Origin: Legionella wadsworthii DSM 21896 = ATCC 33877
GTDB lineage: Bacteria > Pseudomonadota > Gammaproteobacteria > Legionellales > Legionellaceae
Direction: 5' to 3'
DNA: 64,000 nt
Assembly (NCBI RefSeq): GCF_000701265.1
Contig: NZ_KL370760.1
Span: forward strand, 469,088 to 533,087
Below, piece by piece: positions 16,717 through 26,034 of the stretch. Position numbers and translations under genes: made by a program. Each line of letters begins with the position of its first letter. Positions within the stretch are counted from its first letter, which is position 1. The notes beneath the pieces were generated by a model. The model was not told the origin of the DNA. It saw nothing but the letters and a program-made list of their open reading frames with translations, and did no database searches.

Positions 16717-17483
16717 CGTTTGATCCACCATAACCAAAATCCCAATAACAACATGGGAATAGATAAAATTTGTCCCATAGTCAACCATCCGAAAGCAAGA
16801 TACCCCAGTTGCGGATCAGGTTGCCGGAACAATTCAGCAATAATGCGGCATATCGCATAGCCTATTAAAAAAACGGCAGATATCCGGCCTACCGGACGGG
16901 GCTTGCGCGCATAAATCCAAACAAGCAGAAACAAGCCAATACCTTCCAGACCAAATTCATAGAGCTCTGAAGGGTGGCGAGGTTGATTGTCTACATGGCT
17001 ATAAACCATGCCCCAAGGCATATCGGTTACCCGGCCCCATAATTCACCATTAATAAAATTTCCAATACGTCCCGCCCCTAAGCCTATAGGAACCAATGGC
17101 GCAATAAAATCGCCTACTTCCAGGAACGATTTGCCACTTTTACGGGAAAAAAGCCAAACAGCAATGGCAACACCAATTAGGCCTCCATGAAATGACATTC
17201 CTCCTTGCCATATTTTAAATAGCAACAAAGGGTCATGCATTAATTCAGGAAAATTATAAAAAAGCATATAGCCTAAACGGCCCCCTATAATCACACCCAG
17301 AGCGGCATAAAAAATCAAATCACTGATTTGTTCGGAGGTCCAGTCCAGTTTGTAGTGTTTCGCACGCCAATGAGCGAGTAGCCATCCGCTCATAAAGCCT
17401 ATTAAATACATTAATCCATACCAGTGTACTTGTACTGGACCTAGGGAAAAGGCTACAGGGTTTATATACGGATATTGAATCAT
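16713..17483 (-). CDS. lgt: Prolipoprotein diacylglyceryl transferase
   Basis: A 256-residue inner-membrane enzyme that attaches diacylglycerol to the lipobox cysteine of prolipoproteins. About seven membrane segments are visible. The Lgt signature [18 protein letters not shown] lies at residues 134-151, and MSFHGGLIG near 96-104 holds the conserved His. The start [20 protein letters not shown] is typical. It lies between ptsP and thyA on one strand, the same order as in E. coli. Confidence 0.96.
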   Translation of the reverse strand: MIQYPYINPVAFSLGPVQVHWYGLMYLIGFMSGWLLAHWRAKHYKLDWTSEQISDLIFYAALGVIIGGRLGYMLFYNFPELMHDPLLLFKIWQGGMSFHGGLIGVAIAVWLFSRKSGKSFLEVGDFIAPLVPIGLGAGRIGNFINGELWGRVTDMPWGMVYSHVDNQPRHPSELYEFGLEGIGLFLLVWIYARKPRPVGRISAVFLIGYAICRIIAELFRQPDPQLGYLAFGWLTMGQILSIPMLLLGFWLWWIKR

Positions 17484-17554
17484 ATGATTTTAAGTTCCTT
17501 TTTATCGAGACAAAAGCTTTAATGATTTGATAGAATGTTCACTCAACTTTGTGA

Positions 17555-19852
17555 TCATGAAGACTTTCCTGCGCGGATGAGACTGCCTAACCCTTCCTCT
17601 TCTAAAGCTTTTTGCAAATGAAAACGTATTTGTGCTGGATGTTCAAACTCTAATACTTCAGCAAGGATTTTACGCGCATTGGCAATAGAGAAATTTCGAA
17701 TAACCCATTTCACCCGGGGCAAACTGGATGAGTTCATGCTTAATGTATCAAACCCCATAGCAATAAGTAAAATGACAGCTAAAGGATCACTGGCCATTTC
17801 ACCACATATACTCACTTCGACACCTGCTGCATGCCCACCCTCAACTACTTTGAGCAAAACACGCAACATCGCCGGATGCATTGAATCATATAGAGCTGCG
17901 ACTCGCGCATTGTTTCTATCAACGGCAAGGAAATATTGAGTTAAATCGTTACTGCCAACTGATATAAAATCAGCGCGTTTGGCAATTTCTCGTGCCAAAT
18001 AAGCGGCTGCAGGGACTTCAATCATGACGCCTAATTTAGGTTTTTCAATGACACAACCTTCTTCTAATAATTCCGTATATGCTTGATCAATAAGATAGGA
18101 AGCTTCTTCCACTTCACTTAAATTTGTAACCATAGGCAGCATGATTCGTAAATTATTCAACTCTTCACTTGCGCGCATCATGGCCCGGATTTGCATGAGA
18201 AAAACATCGGGATGATCCAGGGTAACACGAATCCCCCTCCAGCCTAAATATGGATTATCCTCGGCAACAGGGAAGTAGGGAAGAACTTTATCACCCCCAA
18301 TATCCAGAGTGCGCATGGTTACTGGGTGTGGGGCAAATGCTTTCAGGGTTTGTCTGTAAATAATTGTTTGTTCATCTTCTGAAGGGAAATGGTCTCGACT
18401 CATAAATGGCACTTCGGAACGATATAAGCCTACACCTTCTGCACCGACACTCATGGACAGACCTGCGTCCATAGCCAAACCCGTATTGACTTGCAATGAA
18501 ACTCTGTAGTTGTCTATTGTTTCTGCAGGCTTATCTCGTAAGCTCACTAAGCTTTGGTTCAATGCCTGCTCTTCTTGCTCTAATATCTTGAATTCTGCAA
18601 GAACTGATTTTGTTGGGGAAATGTAAACCTGACCGTAATAACCATCGACCACCACGGCCCGACGTGAAATGGAATCTAATTTTAATCCTCGGACACCCAT
18701 TACCGTGGGAACGCCTAGAGCGCGTGCAAGAATCGCAACATGTGAGTTATTGGATCCTTTGGCAGAAATAACCCCTGCTAAATAACCCTCGGGAACCTCT
18801 GCCAATGCTGCCGCGGTGACTTCCTCGCCCACCAGGATGGTCCTTTTCGGATAAACTACCTCTTCTTGTTGCGACCATTGTAAGGAAGCCAAAACGCGGC
18901 GCCCTAAATCACGGAAATCACTTGCCCGCTCACGTAGATAGGAATCTTCCATATTTTCAAATTGAGCAATATGTTTTTTAATCACATTTGCCAAGGCTGC
19001 TTGAGCTCCGATTTTTTCATTACGGATCACTTGCTCTACTTCAGTACCTAAACTGTCTTTATCCAGAATTCGTATATAAACATCGAATAACGCATGCTCT
19101 TCTTCCGCAACAACGGATTTCATGCGTCTGCTCAGACGCTGCATATCTTCTCTCGTGGATTCCAGCGCGTCATAAAATGCATTGATTTCTTCTTCTAGAG
19201 TTTCCACAAGATTTTGAGGCACCGCATCAATATCTGCTTGCGGATACACCACGACCGCAGTACCGATACCAATACCGGGGACAGAACCAATACCTGCAAG
19301 TGCTGCAGTGCTGACTTCAATCTTTTTGGCATCTCCTAAAGGCTTGGGTTGGGTTAATTCAGCCAATTCACCCGTTGCTTCAGCGTGGGCAATAATGCCA
19401 CCTAGTTGGGCAGCCAAAGTAATTAAAAAAGATTCTTCAGTGTCGTCAAAGTAACGTTGTTCGGTTTGTTGAACAATGAGAACGCCATAAAGTTTTCTGT
19501 GCTGAATAATTGGTACACCTAAAAATGCTTTCAGATGTTCTTCACCTAATAAGGGATTATGATAAAAATCCGGGTGAGAGGGCGCATCTTCAAAATTGAT
19601 AGGTTCTTCGCGTCGACCAACAAGTCCTACTAAGCCACTATCAAATGCAATACGCACACGAAATTGGGCTTGTTTGTTCAAGCCTTCAGTTGCAATAAGA
19701 ACATATTCAGCATGTTTGGTATCGATGAGGTAAACGGAAGCGGCCTCCGCATTAATGGCTTTATTAATTTGTTGCACTAGAATGCCAAGTGCTTCGGAGA
19801 GCTGCTTGGCTGCAGTGACTTCTTGAACTATCCGTTTAAGTACCTTGAGCAT
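17555..19852 (-). CDS. ptsP: PTS-Ntr enzyme I (GAF-PEP phosphotransferase)
   Basis: A 765-residue enzyme I of the nitrogen-related PTS, which passes phosphate from PEP to NPr. An N-terminal GAF domain (about residues 15-150, ending in an FLITLAAQLGGIIAHAEA helix) is followed by the HPr-binding and swivelling domain with the phospho-histidine in GSNNSHVAIL (near residue 370), and the PEP-binding TIM barrel (LYRSEVPFM, MLPMV, SVGSNDLTQY, ISICGEMASDP near 684). The length matches E. coli PtsP (748). It is preceded by rppH with a 12-bp gap, so the two are co-transcribed. Confidence 0.95.
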   Translation of the reverse strand: MLKVLKRIVQEVTAAKQLSEALGILVQQINKAINAEAASVYLIDTKHAEYVLIATEGLNKQAQFRVRIAFDSGLVGLVGRREEPINFEDAPSHPDFYHNPLLGEEHLKAFLGVPIIQHRKLYGVLIVQQTEQRYFDDTEESFLITLAAQLGGIIAHAEATGELAELTQPKPLGDAKKIEVSTAALAGIGSVPGIGIGTAVVVYPQADIDAVPQNLVETLEEEINAFYDALESTREDMQRLSRRMKSVVAEEEHALFDVYIRILDKDSLGTEVEQVIRNEKIGAQAALANVIKKHIAQFENMEDSYLRERASDFRDLGRRVLASLQWSQQEEVVYPKRTILVGEEVTAAALAEVPEGYLAGVISAKGSNNSHVAILARALGVPTVMGVRGLKLDSISRRAVVVDGYYGQVYISPTKSVLAEFKILEQEEQALNQSLVSLRDKPAETIDNYRVSLQVNTGLAMDAGLSMSVGAEGVGLYRSEVPFMSRDHFPSEDEQTIIYRQTLKAFAPHPVTMRTLDIGGDKVLPYFPVAEDNPYLGWRGIRVTLDHPDVFLMQIRAMMRASEELNNLRIMLPMVTNLSEVEEASYLIDQAYTELLEEGCVIEKPKLGVMIEVPAAAYLAREIAKRADFISVGSNDLTQYFLAVDRNNARVAALYDSMHPAMLRVLLKVVEGGHAAGVEVSICGEMASDPLAVILLIAMGFDTLSMNSSSLPRVKWVIRNFSIANARKILAEVLEFEHPAQIRFHLQKALEEEGLGSLIRAGKSS

Positions 19853-19864
19853 CTAAGCGTATGA

Positions 19865-20380
19865 TTACCTCTTTTTTCGTTTAATGCCGTAAGGCGTACG
19901 GCGATTCTTTTTTAATAATGGTTCTAGCTCTTTCAACGCTTGTGCATAAACTTGGCGTTTAAAAAAGATGACCTGCCCTTCTGGCTCGTGAAAATCAACC
20001 CATCTCCAGCTGTCAAATTCTGGAGAGTCGCTCAAATCCAGTTTCACTTTTTGCTCACTGGCGACTAGCTTTAACAAATACCATTTTTGTTTTTGGCCTA
20101 TCACCAAAGGTTCACTGCCATGACGCAGATATTGTTTCGGAAGTCTATATTTTAGCCACCGCTTGGTAGAGCCTATGACCTCAACATCCTCCTTGTCTAA
20201 ACCTACCTCTTCATGCAATTCCCGAAACATGGCCTCTAAAGAAGTTTCTCCAGCGGACAAACCGCCTTGTGGGAATTGCCATGCATCATGACCAGTTCTT
20301 CTACCCCAAAAAACTCTATTTTGTGCGTTGACTAGGATTATACCTACATTCAACCGATAACCGGCACGATCGATCACCAT
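19865..20380 (-). CDS. rppH: RNA pyrophosphohydrolase
   Basis: A 171-residue Nudix hydrolase that removes pyrophosphate from 5'-triphosphorylated RNA, starting mRNA decay. The Nudix box, GGLSAGETSLEAMFRELHEE followed by VGL, spans residues 39-61. MVIDRAGYRLNVGIILVN at the ATG at 20380 aligns with the E. coli start, so the longer frame to 20446 is rejected. The tail is basic (KKNRRTPYGIKRKKR). It heads the rppH-ptsP-lgt-thyA block. Confidence 0.94.
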   Translation of the reverse strand: MVIDRAGYRLNVGIILVNAQNRVFWGRRTGHDAWQFPQGGLSAGETSLEAMFRELHEEVGLDKEDVEVIGSTKRWLKYRLPKQYLRHGSEPLVIGQKQKWYLLKLVASEQKVKLDLSDSPEFDSWRWVDFHEPEGQVIFFKRQVYAQALKELEPLLKKNRRTPYGIKRKKR

Positions 20381-20566
20381 GATGTCACTATTTTTGATTA
20401 AACCGCTAATAGCTCGATTTTTCCATAAACAGCAAGAGCTTGGCAATTAAATATGTAATTATTATTGAAAAAAGATAACTACTCAATAAAAACCATCATT
20501 CTCTATTTTTGATATTCTATTTTTTCCTGAAAAATCTCAATTTCAGGTTTGCTGCTATCTTCATTT

Positions 20567-20735
20567 ATGGATCCCGCGGACAAGCCGCGGGACGTAGAAA
20601 TGCACTGTTCAGTTGCGCAGATGGGATAACCACGGGGAAGGGGTAATAGAATACTAGATATAAGCCCAGGCCAGTCGAATAGGACACACATCTGGCGTAT
20701 GTCCCGCGGTTTGGCCGCGGGTCTAGTGGATCCAT
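20567..20735. repeat. MITE-like or BIME-like paired palindrome element
   Basis: A 169-bp unit with inverted ends ATGGATCC (20567-20574) and GGATCCAT (20728-20735). Just inside each end is a GC palindrome: TCCCGCGG/CCGCGGGA around ACAAG (20572-20592), and CCCGCGG/CCGCGGG (20703-20721). The inner 110 bp code for nothing recognisable. This is the arrangement of a small non-autonomous mobile element or a paired REP unit. Confidence 0.6.
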
Positions 20736-20822
20736 TCAAAGCAAAGTATGGATGTATCTGTCATAAGAAGAGAGAGAAAAGATAAAACTTCTATTAATCT
20801 CACTATTAAGAACATTTCGCTA

Positions 20823-20842
20823 TATAATTGGAACAAATGTTC
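20823..20842 (+). promoter_or_regulatory. Candidate -10 box and operator before the asparaginase gene
   Basis: TATAAT at 20823-20828 is followed by the inverted repeat GAACA-AA-TGTTC at 20831-20842, 14 bp before the start codon. No good -35 is seen. The position would suit a repressor site, but no regulator is known for it. Confidence 0.35.
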
Positions 20843-20856
20843 AAATAAACGATCCT

Positions 20857-21867
20857 ATGAAAAAGAAAATTTTAATCATTAATACGGGTGGCACGATTAG
20901 TAGCGTTAAAACAAAAAATGGTTATGAACCTGCTGCTGGATATGTTGAGGCCGCTTTGCAACAAATTCCTTTATTGAAACATAAGGAAATGCCTGAATAC
21001 TCAATTAAAGAATACTTCCCTTTGCTTGATTCTTCCAATATGACCGTTCACGATTGGAATCGGATCGCCAAGGATATTGCTTATGATTATGAAAACTATG
21101 ATGGCTTTGTGGTGTTTCATGGAACGGACACCATGGCTTATACCGCCTCTGCTTTGTCTTTTATGCTGGAGAATTTGGGTAAACCAGTCATCATTACGGG
21201 GTCTCAGATACCTCTGTCGGAAGTTCGAAATGATGCAATAGATAATGTGGCTACCTCATTGTGGCTTTGTGCGAATCAGCCTATCCATGAAGTTTGTATT
21301 TACTTCAATCAGCATTTGTTACGAGGCAATCGAACTCAAAAAATCAGTTCACAAGGATTTAAGGCCTTTGATTCCCCGAACTACCCCCATTTAGCAGCAA
21401 TAGGAATTGAAATAAAGGTAAATAAAGGCCTTTTATTGAAAAGGCCAAACAAGCCATTTCACTTGCAGACTGTTGAACCCCAATTTATAGCCAATTTCCG
21501 TTTATTTCCAGGATTTGTCACTGAAGTCCTAACTTATATTTTAAATCAACCCCTGCGTGGGTTAATCCTTGAAACTTATGGGGCAGGTAATGCTCAAAAT
21601 AATGATCCTCGTTTTTTAAAGGTGCTCAAGGAAGCTTGCGCCCGTGGCATCATCATTATCAATTGTACTCAATGTCAGCAAGGAGGTGTGGAAATGAGCC
21701 AGTACGCTACCGGGCATTCTTTAAAAGAAGCAGGGTTGGTCAGCGGGCATGATATGACTCCTGAAGCGGCACATTGTAAATTACTGTATTTGCTCAGTAA
21801 ACCATTGGATGTTTTAGAAATTAAGAAGTTGATGGAAACTGATCTCTGTGGAGAATTGACTTCATAA
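20857..21867 (+). CDS. ansA: Asparaginase, type I (AnsA-like)
   Basis: A 336-residue cytoplasmic L-asparaginase that makes aspartate and ammonia. The first catalytic motif NTGGTISS lies at residues 9-16, with the Thr nucleophile at 13, and the second, HGTDTM, at 87-92. No signal peptide is present, which fits the type I cytoplasmic form rather than the periplasmic type II. The length matches E. coli AnsA (338). It stands alone between an intergenic repeat and an unknown minus-strand gene. Confidence 0.92.
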   Translation: MKKKILIINTGGTISSVKTKNGYEPAAGYVEAALQQIPLLKHKEMPEYSIKEYFPLLDSSNMTVHDWNRIAKDIAYDYENYDGFVVFHGTDTMAYTASALSFMLENLGKPVIITGSQIPLSEVRNDAIDNVATSLWLCANQPIHEVCIYFNQHLLRGNRTQKISSQGFKAFDSPNYPHLAAIGIEIKVNKGLLLKRPNKPFHLQTVEPQFIANFRLFPGFVTEVLTYILNQPLRGLILETYGAGNAQNNDPRFLKVLKEACARGIIIINCTQCQQGGVEMSQYATGHSLKEAGLVSGHDMTPEAAHCKLLYLLSKPLDVLEIKKLMETDLCGELTS

Positions 21868-21879
21868 TTGATATATCAA

Positions 21880-21913
21880 AGCAGAACCTTAAGTTTCTTA
21901 CTTCGGTTCTGCT
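21880..21913. terminator. Hairpin after the asparaginase gene
   Basis: AGCAGAACC (21880-21888) and GGTTCTGCT (21905-21913) form a perfect 9-bp stem, with AAG/CTT pairing extending it inward. It lies 13 bp after the stop and between convergent genes. No clear T-tract follows, so termination strength is uncertain. Confidence 0.5.
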
Positions 21914-21961
21914 GGATTGAGTACCAGACTTTACACCATCCGGCACGCACATTAGGAGATG

Positions 21962-22792
21962 CTAACTGTTAATGGGCTCCAATACTTTGAGCGAATCAAG
22001 CTCTTCCTTAACATGTTTCATACACAGCTCAAGTCGTCCTCTACTGGGTTTCAGGGTTGGTGCTTTCACATTAGCTGTAGCAAAAAAAGAAATGCTAATC
22101 GGAACACTGGTTATGGCCTGCGCGTGTTTACAAATTTCAGCATTTTCCCTTTGAATCGCATCTACTTCGAGAAGAACCAATTCTTTGCGCATCTCATTAA
22201 ATTCATCTCCTTCTTTTACAGACTTTAATTTTTCGTCACACTTCTTAAGATGAGCTAACAAACAGGCTTCTTTATGTTCTCTCACACTAACTGTAGGAGT
22301 TGCACCAACGAGTGAGGAAACTGCTTTAGAAAGATATCCTTCATCTGAAGGGTAAAAAATATTTTCTCCAAAATAGTAAGCAGCATGAGCGCAAAGGATA
22401 TGAAATGGATGCTTCGTATCTTCTATGTCGTTTAACTTATAAGATAAGCTGGAGACTGTATTATAAAAGCGCTCCAGATCTGAACTCATTTGGGTTAAAG
22501 TTTTATTGAGATTACCCCGTGCATATTCATAGCTCTTACGTGTTTCTTCCACCTCTGCATCAATTTCGCTTATTGCCTTTTTTAAGGCAACCAGGCTTTG
22601 GGCGTCAGTATCAAGAGGCACAAAATCTTCAATTTTTCTTCTTAATTTTAAAGTGAGCTCTTTTTGTTTCTTGCAGAGCTCTGCATTTCTCCACCCACCA
22701 AGCCAGCCTTGGTTTTTAGCGCTTGCCTCGTCCATTGATTCATCTAGGCATTGAAGCATTAATATCTTAACTGCTTTAATAAAAATTGTCAT
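21962..22792 (-). CDS. Hypothetical helical protein, possible effector
   Basis: A 276-residue soluble protein, helical, with predicted coiled-coil stretches (about residues 40-120 and 185-215) and no membrane segment. The start is supported by AAGGAG nine bases upstream. No family is recognised. The tail, KHVKEELDSLKVLEPINS, carries a Glu pair of the kind seen in Dot/Icm signals, but that is weak evidence. It is alone between ansA (convergent) and glmU (divergent). Confidence 0.7.
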   Translation of the reverse strand: MTIFIKAVKILMLQCLDESMDEASAKNQGWLGGWRNAELCKKQKELTLKLRRKIEDFVPLDTDAQSLVALKKAISEIDAEVEETRKSYEYARGNLNKTLTQMSSDLERFYNTVSSLSYKLNDIEDTKHPFHILCAHAAYYFGENIFYPSDEGYLSKAVSSLVGATPTVSVREHKEACLLAHLKKCDEKLKSVKEGDEFNEMRKELVLLEVDAIQRENAEICKHAQAITSVPISISFFATANVKAPTLKPSRGRLELCMKHVKEELDSLKVLEPINS

Positions 22793-22911
22793 TGCTCTAC
22801 TCCTTTGACTGCAATTTTTTTATCATACCAGTATTTACTTCTTTAATAACATTACGGCAGACTGTGTAATTGCATACCTGTTATTGTTTTAACCTAGGAA
22901 AAAATATTTAC

Positions 22912-24291
22912 ATGAACTTACAAATTATTATTTTAGCTGCAGGTCAGGGTAAAAGAATGTACTCCAATACTCCTAAGGTACTTCACCAAATTGCTGGGAA
23001 GCCAATGTTAAGTAGAGTAGTGGAAACCGCACAGCAACTAAATCCTGATGCAATCCATGTTATATACGGTCATGGTGGTGAACAACTTAAGAACTCACTC
23101 CCTGACTTACCTGTGCATTGGGTCTATCAAGCAGAACAATTAGGTACTGGTCATGCAGTCATGCAAGCATTACCTTTTATTCCACCAAAAACACAAGTTC
23201 TTGTGCTATCTGCTGATGTACCGCTTATACAAGCAGATACACTGCGCGCTTTAATTGAGTGCAGCAATACAGCAAATGCTCATCAATCCCTACTGTCACT
23301 CTTAGTTGCTCATCTCGAAGATCCTAGCGGTCTTGGGCGTATAGTTCGAGACAACCAAGGTGAAGTTTCCATCATTGTAGAAGAAAAAGATGCAAATGAG
23401 CAAGAAAAGAATATAAAAGAAATTTATTCAGGTATATGTTGTGTCAATTCGGATGATTTAGAAAAATGGTTACCCAATCTCAATAATGAAAATGCTCAAG
23501 CTGAATATTATCTTACTGAAATCATTGCTTTAGCAGTCCAGAGTCATGTCCAAATTAAAACATTAAGCGTGAAAGATATCTCCGAAATACAAGGTGTCAA
23601 TAATAGATTGCAACTACAACAATTAGAACGAATATGGCAAGTAAGGCAAGCAGAAAAATTATTAATGCAAGGAGTAACCTTGGCTGATGCGAACCGCTTT
23701 GATGTAAGGGGTGAGCTAAGCTGCGGTAAAGACGTGTTCATTGACGTGAACTGCGTCTTTGAAGGAAAAGTAATTCTCGGGGATGGTTGCTCTATAGGAC
23801 CAAATTGTGTTCTCAAAAATGTGAGCTTGGGCTCAGGCTGTGAGATTTATGCCAATAGCGTTTTAGAAGGTTGTGAAATAGCCAATGATTGTACCATAGG
23901 TCCCTTTGCCCGATTAAGATCAGGTACACAGCTTGCTGCACATTGCAAAATAGGTAACTTTGTTGAAACTAAAAATGCTGTATTTGATGCAGGCACTAAA
24001 GCAAGCCATCTCAGCTATTTGGGCGATGTAACGATAGGAAAAGAAGTCAATGTAGGCGCAGGCACGATAACCTGTAATTATGATGGGGTAAATAAGTTCC
24101 AAACAATTATTGAAGATGGGGTTTTTGTGGGTTCAGACACTCAATTTGTGGCTCCAGTAACGGTAGGCGCCTATGCCACTATAGGGGCAGGCAGTACAAT
24201 CCGTAAGAATGTTCCTCCAGGAGAACTCACCTTAACCGAATCCAAACAGAAAACAGTATATGGCTGGAAAAGGCCAGTAAAAAAAGAATAA
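22912..24291 (+). CDS. glmU: Bifunctional UDP-GlcNAc pyrophosphorylase/GlcN-1-P acetyltransferase
   Basis: A 459-residue enzyme making UDP-GlcNAc, the precursor of peptidoglycan and LPS. The ATG at 22912 (MNLQIIILAAGQGKRMYSNT) gives the family length (E. coli 456). The uridylyltransferase motif LAAGQGKRM lies at residues 8-16. The C-terminal half is a left-handed beta-helix with many hexapeptide repeats (VILGDGCSIGPNCVL, GNFVETKNA, AGTITCNYDGVNK). A TTG 14 codons upstream is in frame but does not fit the family start. Confidence 0.96.
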   Translation: MNLQIIILAAGQGKRMYSNTPKVLHQIAGKPMLSRVVETAQQLNPDAIHVIYGHGGEQLKNSLPDLPVHWVYQAEQLGTGHAVMQALPFIPPKTQVLVLSADVPLIQADTLRALIECSNTANAHQSLLSLLVAHLEDPSGLGRIVRDNQGEVSIIVEEKDANEQEKNIKEIYSGICCVNSDDLEKWLPNLNNENAQAEYYLTEIIALAVQSHVQIKTLSVKDISEIQGVNNRLQLQQLERIWQVRQAEKLLMQGVTLADANRFDVRGELSCGKDVFIDVNCVFEGKVILGDGCSIGPNCVLKNVSLGSGCEIYANSVLEGCEIANDCTIGPFARLRSGTQLAAHCKIGNFVETKNAVFDAGTKASHLSYLGDVTIGKEVNVGAGTITCNYDGVNKFQTIIEDGVFVGSDTQFVAPVTVGAYATIGAGSTIRKNVPPGELTLTESKQKTVYGWKRPVKKE

Positions 24292-24351
24292 CAGGTTTTA
24301 CTGGAGCAGGGGTCTTAATGCACACTTACCTAAACAAAAAATCCGGAGGAA

Positions 24352-24381
24352 TGCGTACATGCAATTGTATGTACGTATTTT
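24352..24381 (+). terminator. Candidate rho-independent terminator of glmU
   Basis: TGCGTACAT (24352-24360) pairs with ATGTACGTA (24369-24377), with one G-T pair, around GCAATTGT; TTTT follows at 24378-24381. It lies about 60 bp after the glmU stop. Confidence 0.5.
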
Positions 24382-24451
24382 AAGAAATTGCCCCATTCTC
24401 ATTTAAAATATTTTGATAATGTGAACTTAACCCGGAGCAGTGCCCTGCACA

Positions 24452-25834
24452 TCATTCAAATTGTAAGACTCTGGGTCTGTTTTTTTCTATATGGGCACAG
24501 AACCCTAAAATGATAGGGAGAGAGGCTAAAGCCATGACTAGTTTATAATGCCAAACATTCAAAACCAAACTTTGAATTTGCTCATAAGGATAAACACCTC
24601 CAAACAATAAGCTGTAATCAATGAAGCACAATAGAGAGTTGGAGCAAAAATTCGCAATAAAGATGCGCAAAGGCCTGTTAGAGCCCCATTTAGGTTTTTT
24701 CAAAAAATGCAAAAGCAGCGCATTGCTGATAAATGCAATAAAGAGTGTCAAAGAAGCAGTGGGTAATCTTTTTAACATAATGTAATTATAAAAGGGATTC
24801 AGATTAAAAAAGGTGGGTGAGGGTAAGGCTACGATACCCATGAGCAAAATATCAAATGTAAACTGGGAAGCAAGGAGTATGAAACATAATTTTAAATTCA
24901 CTCGATAACCCCATAGTTCACCTAGGATGGTGCTAATGGCTAAAGCGATGGGGAAAAATAAAGAGCTGGCCGATAAAACCATCGATTTATTGATAATGGT
25001 TACTATTCTGTACTCACAGGCCAAACAAATGAGCATCACTACCATCGAAACACATATAAAATAATGGTATAGGGGGAGCGTTTCTTTTCCTTTGTCTGGA
25101 TTGACAGGCATGTTTTGATATTTGAGCAAAAAAGCCAGGTAAAACACGCCTATAAGCAGCAAAATGATGGATGCAATCATAAACGAATCAATGAAAATAT
25201 GTTTATAACTTGGAAGATGCGTTCCTGAAAAAAGCAGGAAAAAATCCAAAGTAAAGAAACAAATTCCACCCAATACTGCAAGGAGCATACATTGCTTCGG
25301 CGAAGGCAACCTCTTTTTTGTTTTTGGGTAAAACATTAAGTGTGGGAGATAGAAACTCAAAGCAAATGCAATAGTGGTTGCAAAAAATTTTTTGGGTATG
25401 TCTTCAAATATGATTTGATATACTGGATTATTGTGCATGTATTCAGCTGCAGGTAAATTAATAAGAATATAAACACCGATGCAAAATACATATAAGGTCA
25501 ATAAGGAGATGTTCAATAAATGCCTTTGTTCCTTTATGGTGCAATTTCTTAATACGGATAAATACAATCCAGCAATTAATGGACAGATAAGGCTGGTTAC
25601 AGAAAACATGAGCCCTTCTATAAGAACTATTTTAAAAGATACATTGATTAATAAAATAAGTGAGGTAATAAGACCGACGCTAAGAAATAAGAAGCAGCAA
25701 GAGCGCTGAGAAGGCAATGAGTGATTCATATAACGAGGATTTCCATAAATTTGCCTTGGTCTTTGCTGGTGATTGCCTTGTAATAAGCTAATGCGCGCGT
25801 AAATATAACACCATGTATTTATTGTGGCAAGCAA
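24452..25834 (-). CDS. Tandem-duplicated VUT/QPTR-like membrane transporter
   Basis: A 460-residue protein with about 12 membrane helices. The TTG start at 25834 is backed by a strong AAGGAGG box; the internal ATG at 25729 has none. The second half (about residues 255-455) has the look of the YhhQ/VUT queuosine-precursor transporters: SASSLFFPIALAISTILGEL, then WGYRV, and later CFIDYSLLFGG. The first half repeats the same plan: SVTSLICPLIAGLYLSV, IIFEDIPKKFFATTIAFALS and CFFTLDFFLLFSG. Both halves also share an NPVY/NPFY tetrapeptide at the same place. This suggests an internal duplication of a six-helix unit. Substrate is inferred only from family; queC at 31927 shows queuosine synthesis also occurs. 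Confidence 0.7.
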   Translation of the reverse strand: MLATINTWCYIYARISLLQGNHQQRPRQIYGNPRYMNHSLPSQRSCCFLFLSVGLITSLILLINVSFKIVLIEGLMFSVTSLICPLIAGLYLSVLRNCTIKEQRHLLNISLLTLYVFCIGVYILINLPAAEYMHNNPVYQIIFEDIPKKFFATTIAFALSFYLPHLMFYPKTKKRLPSPKQCMLLAVLGGICFFTLDFFLLFSGTHLPSYKHIFIDSFMIASIILLLIGVFYLAFLLKYQNMPVNPDKGKETLPLYHYFICVSMVVMLICLACEYRIVTIINKSMVLSASSLFFPIALAISTILGELWGYRVNLKLCFILLASQFTFDILLMGIVALPSPTFFNLNPFYNYIMLKRLPTASLTLFIAFISNALLLHFLKKPKWGSNRPLRIFIANFCSNSLLCFIDYSLLFGGVYPYEQIQSLVLNVWHYKLVMALASLPIILGFCAHIEKNRPRVLQFE

Positions 25835-26034
25835 CTATTCTAACCTCCTTTCTAGAGAGTATTCGCATGCATTAATTGAAGGCTATTTATCGATAGGGAT
25901 ATTGGTAGGATAAGTTGCACTTCAATCATTTGGATGAGATTGATACGCTATGGAAAACCGGAAAGCCAATGCGTTTCAGTAGGGAAGATTGAGGGGATTA
26001 AAGGTCACAACAGATGTATAATCCCCTCGATATA

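Larger units (their letters stand above)
20381..20856. other. Intergenic gap with paired palindromes
   Basis: Between divergent rppH and the asparaginase gene. It contains a MITE-like unit at 20567-20735 and the promoter area of the asparaginase gene. No gene is supported; a 78-codon minus-strand frame here is only a read-through of the palindromes. Confidence 0.6.

Noticed and set aside
20503-20739. 78-codon minus-strand frame in the rppH gap
   Set aside because: Read-through of the MITE-like palindromes; no homology or coding signal.
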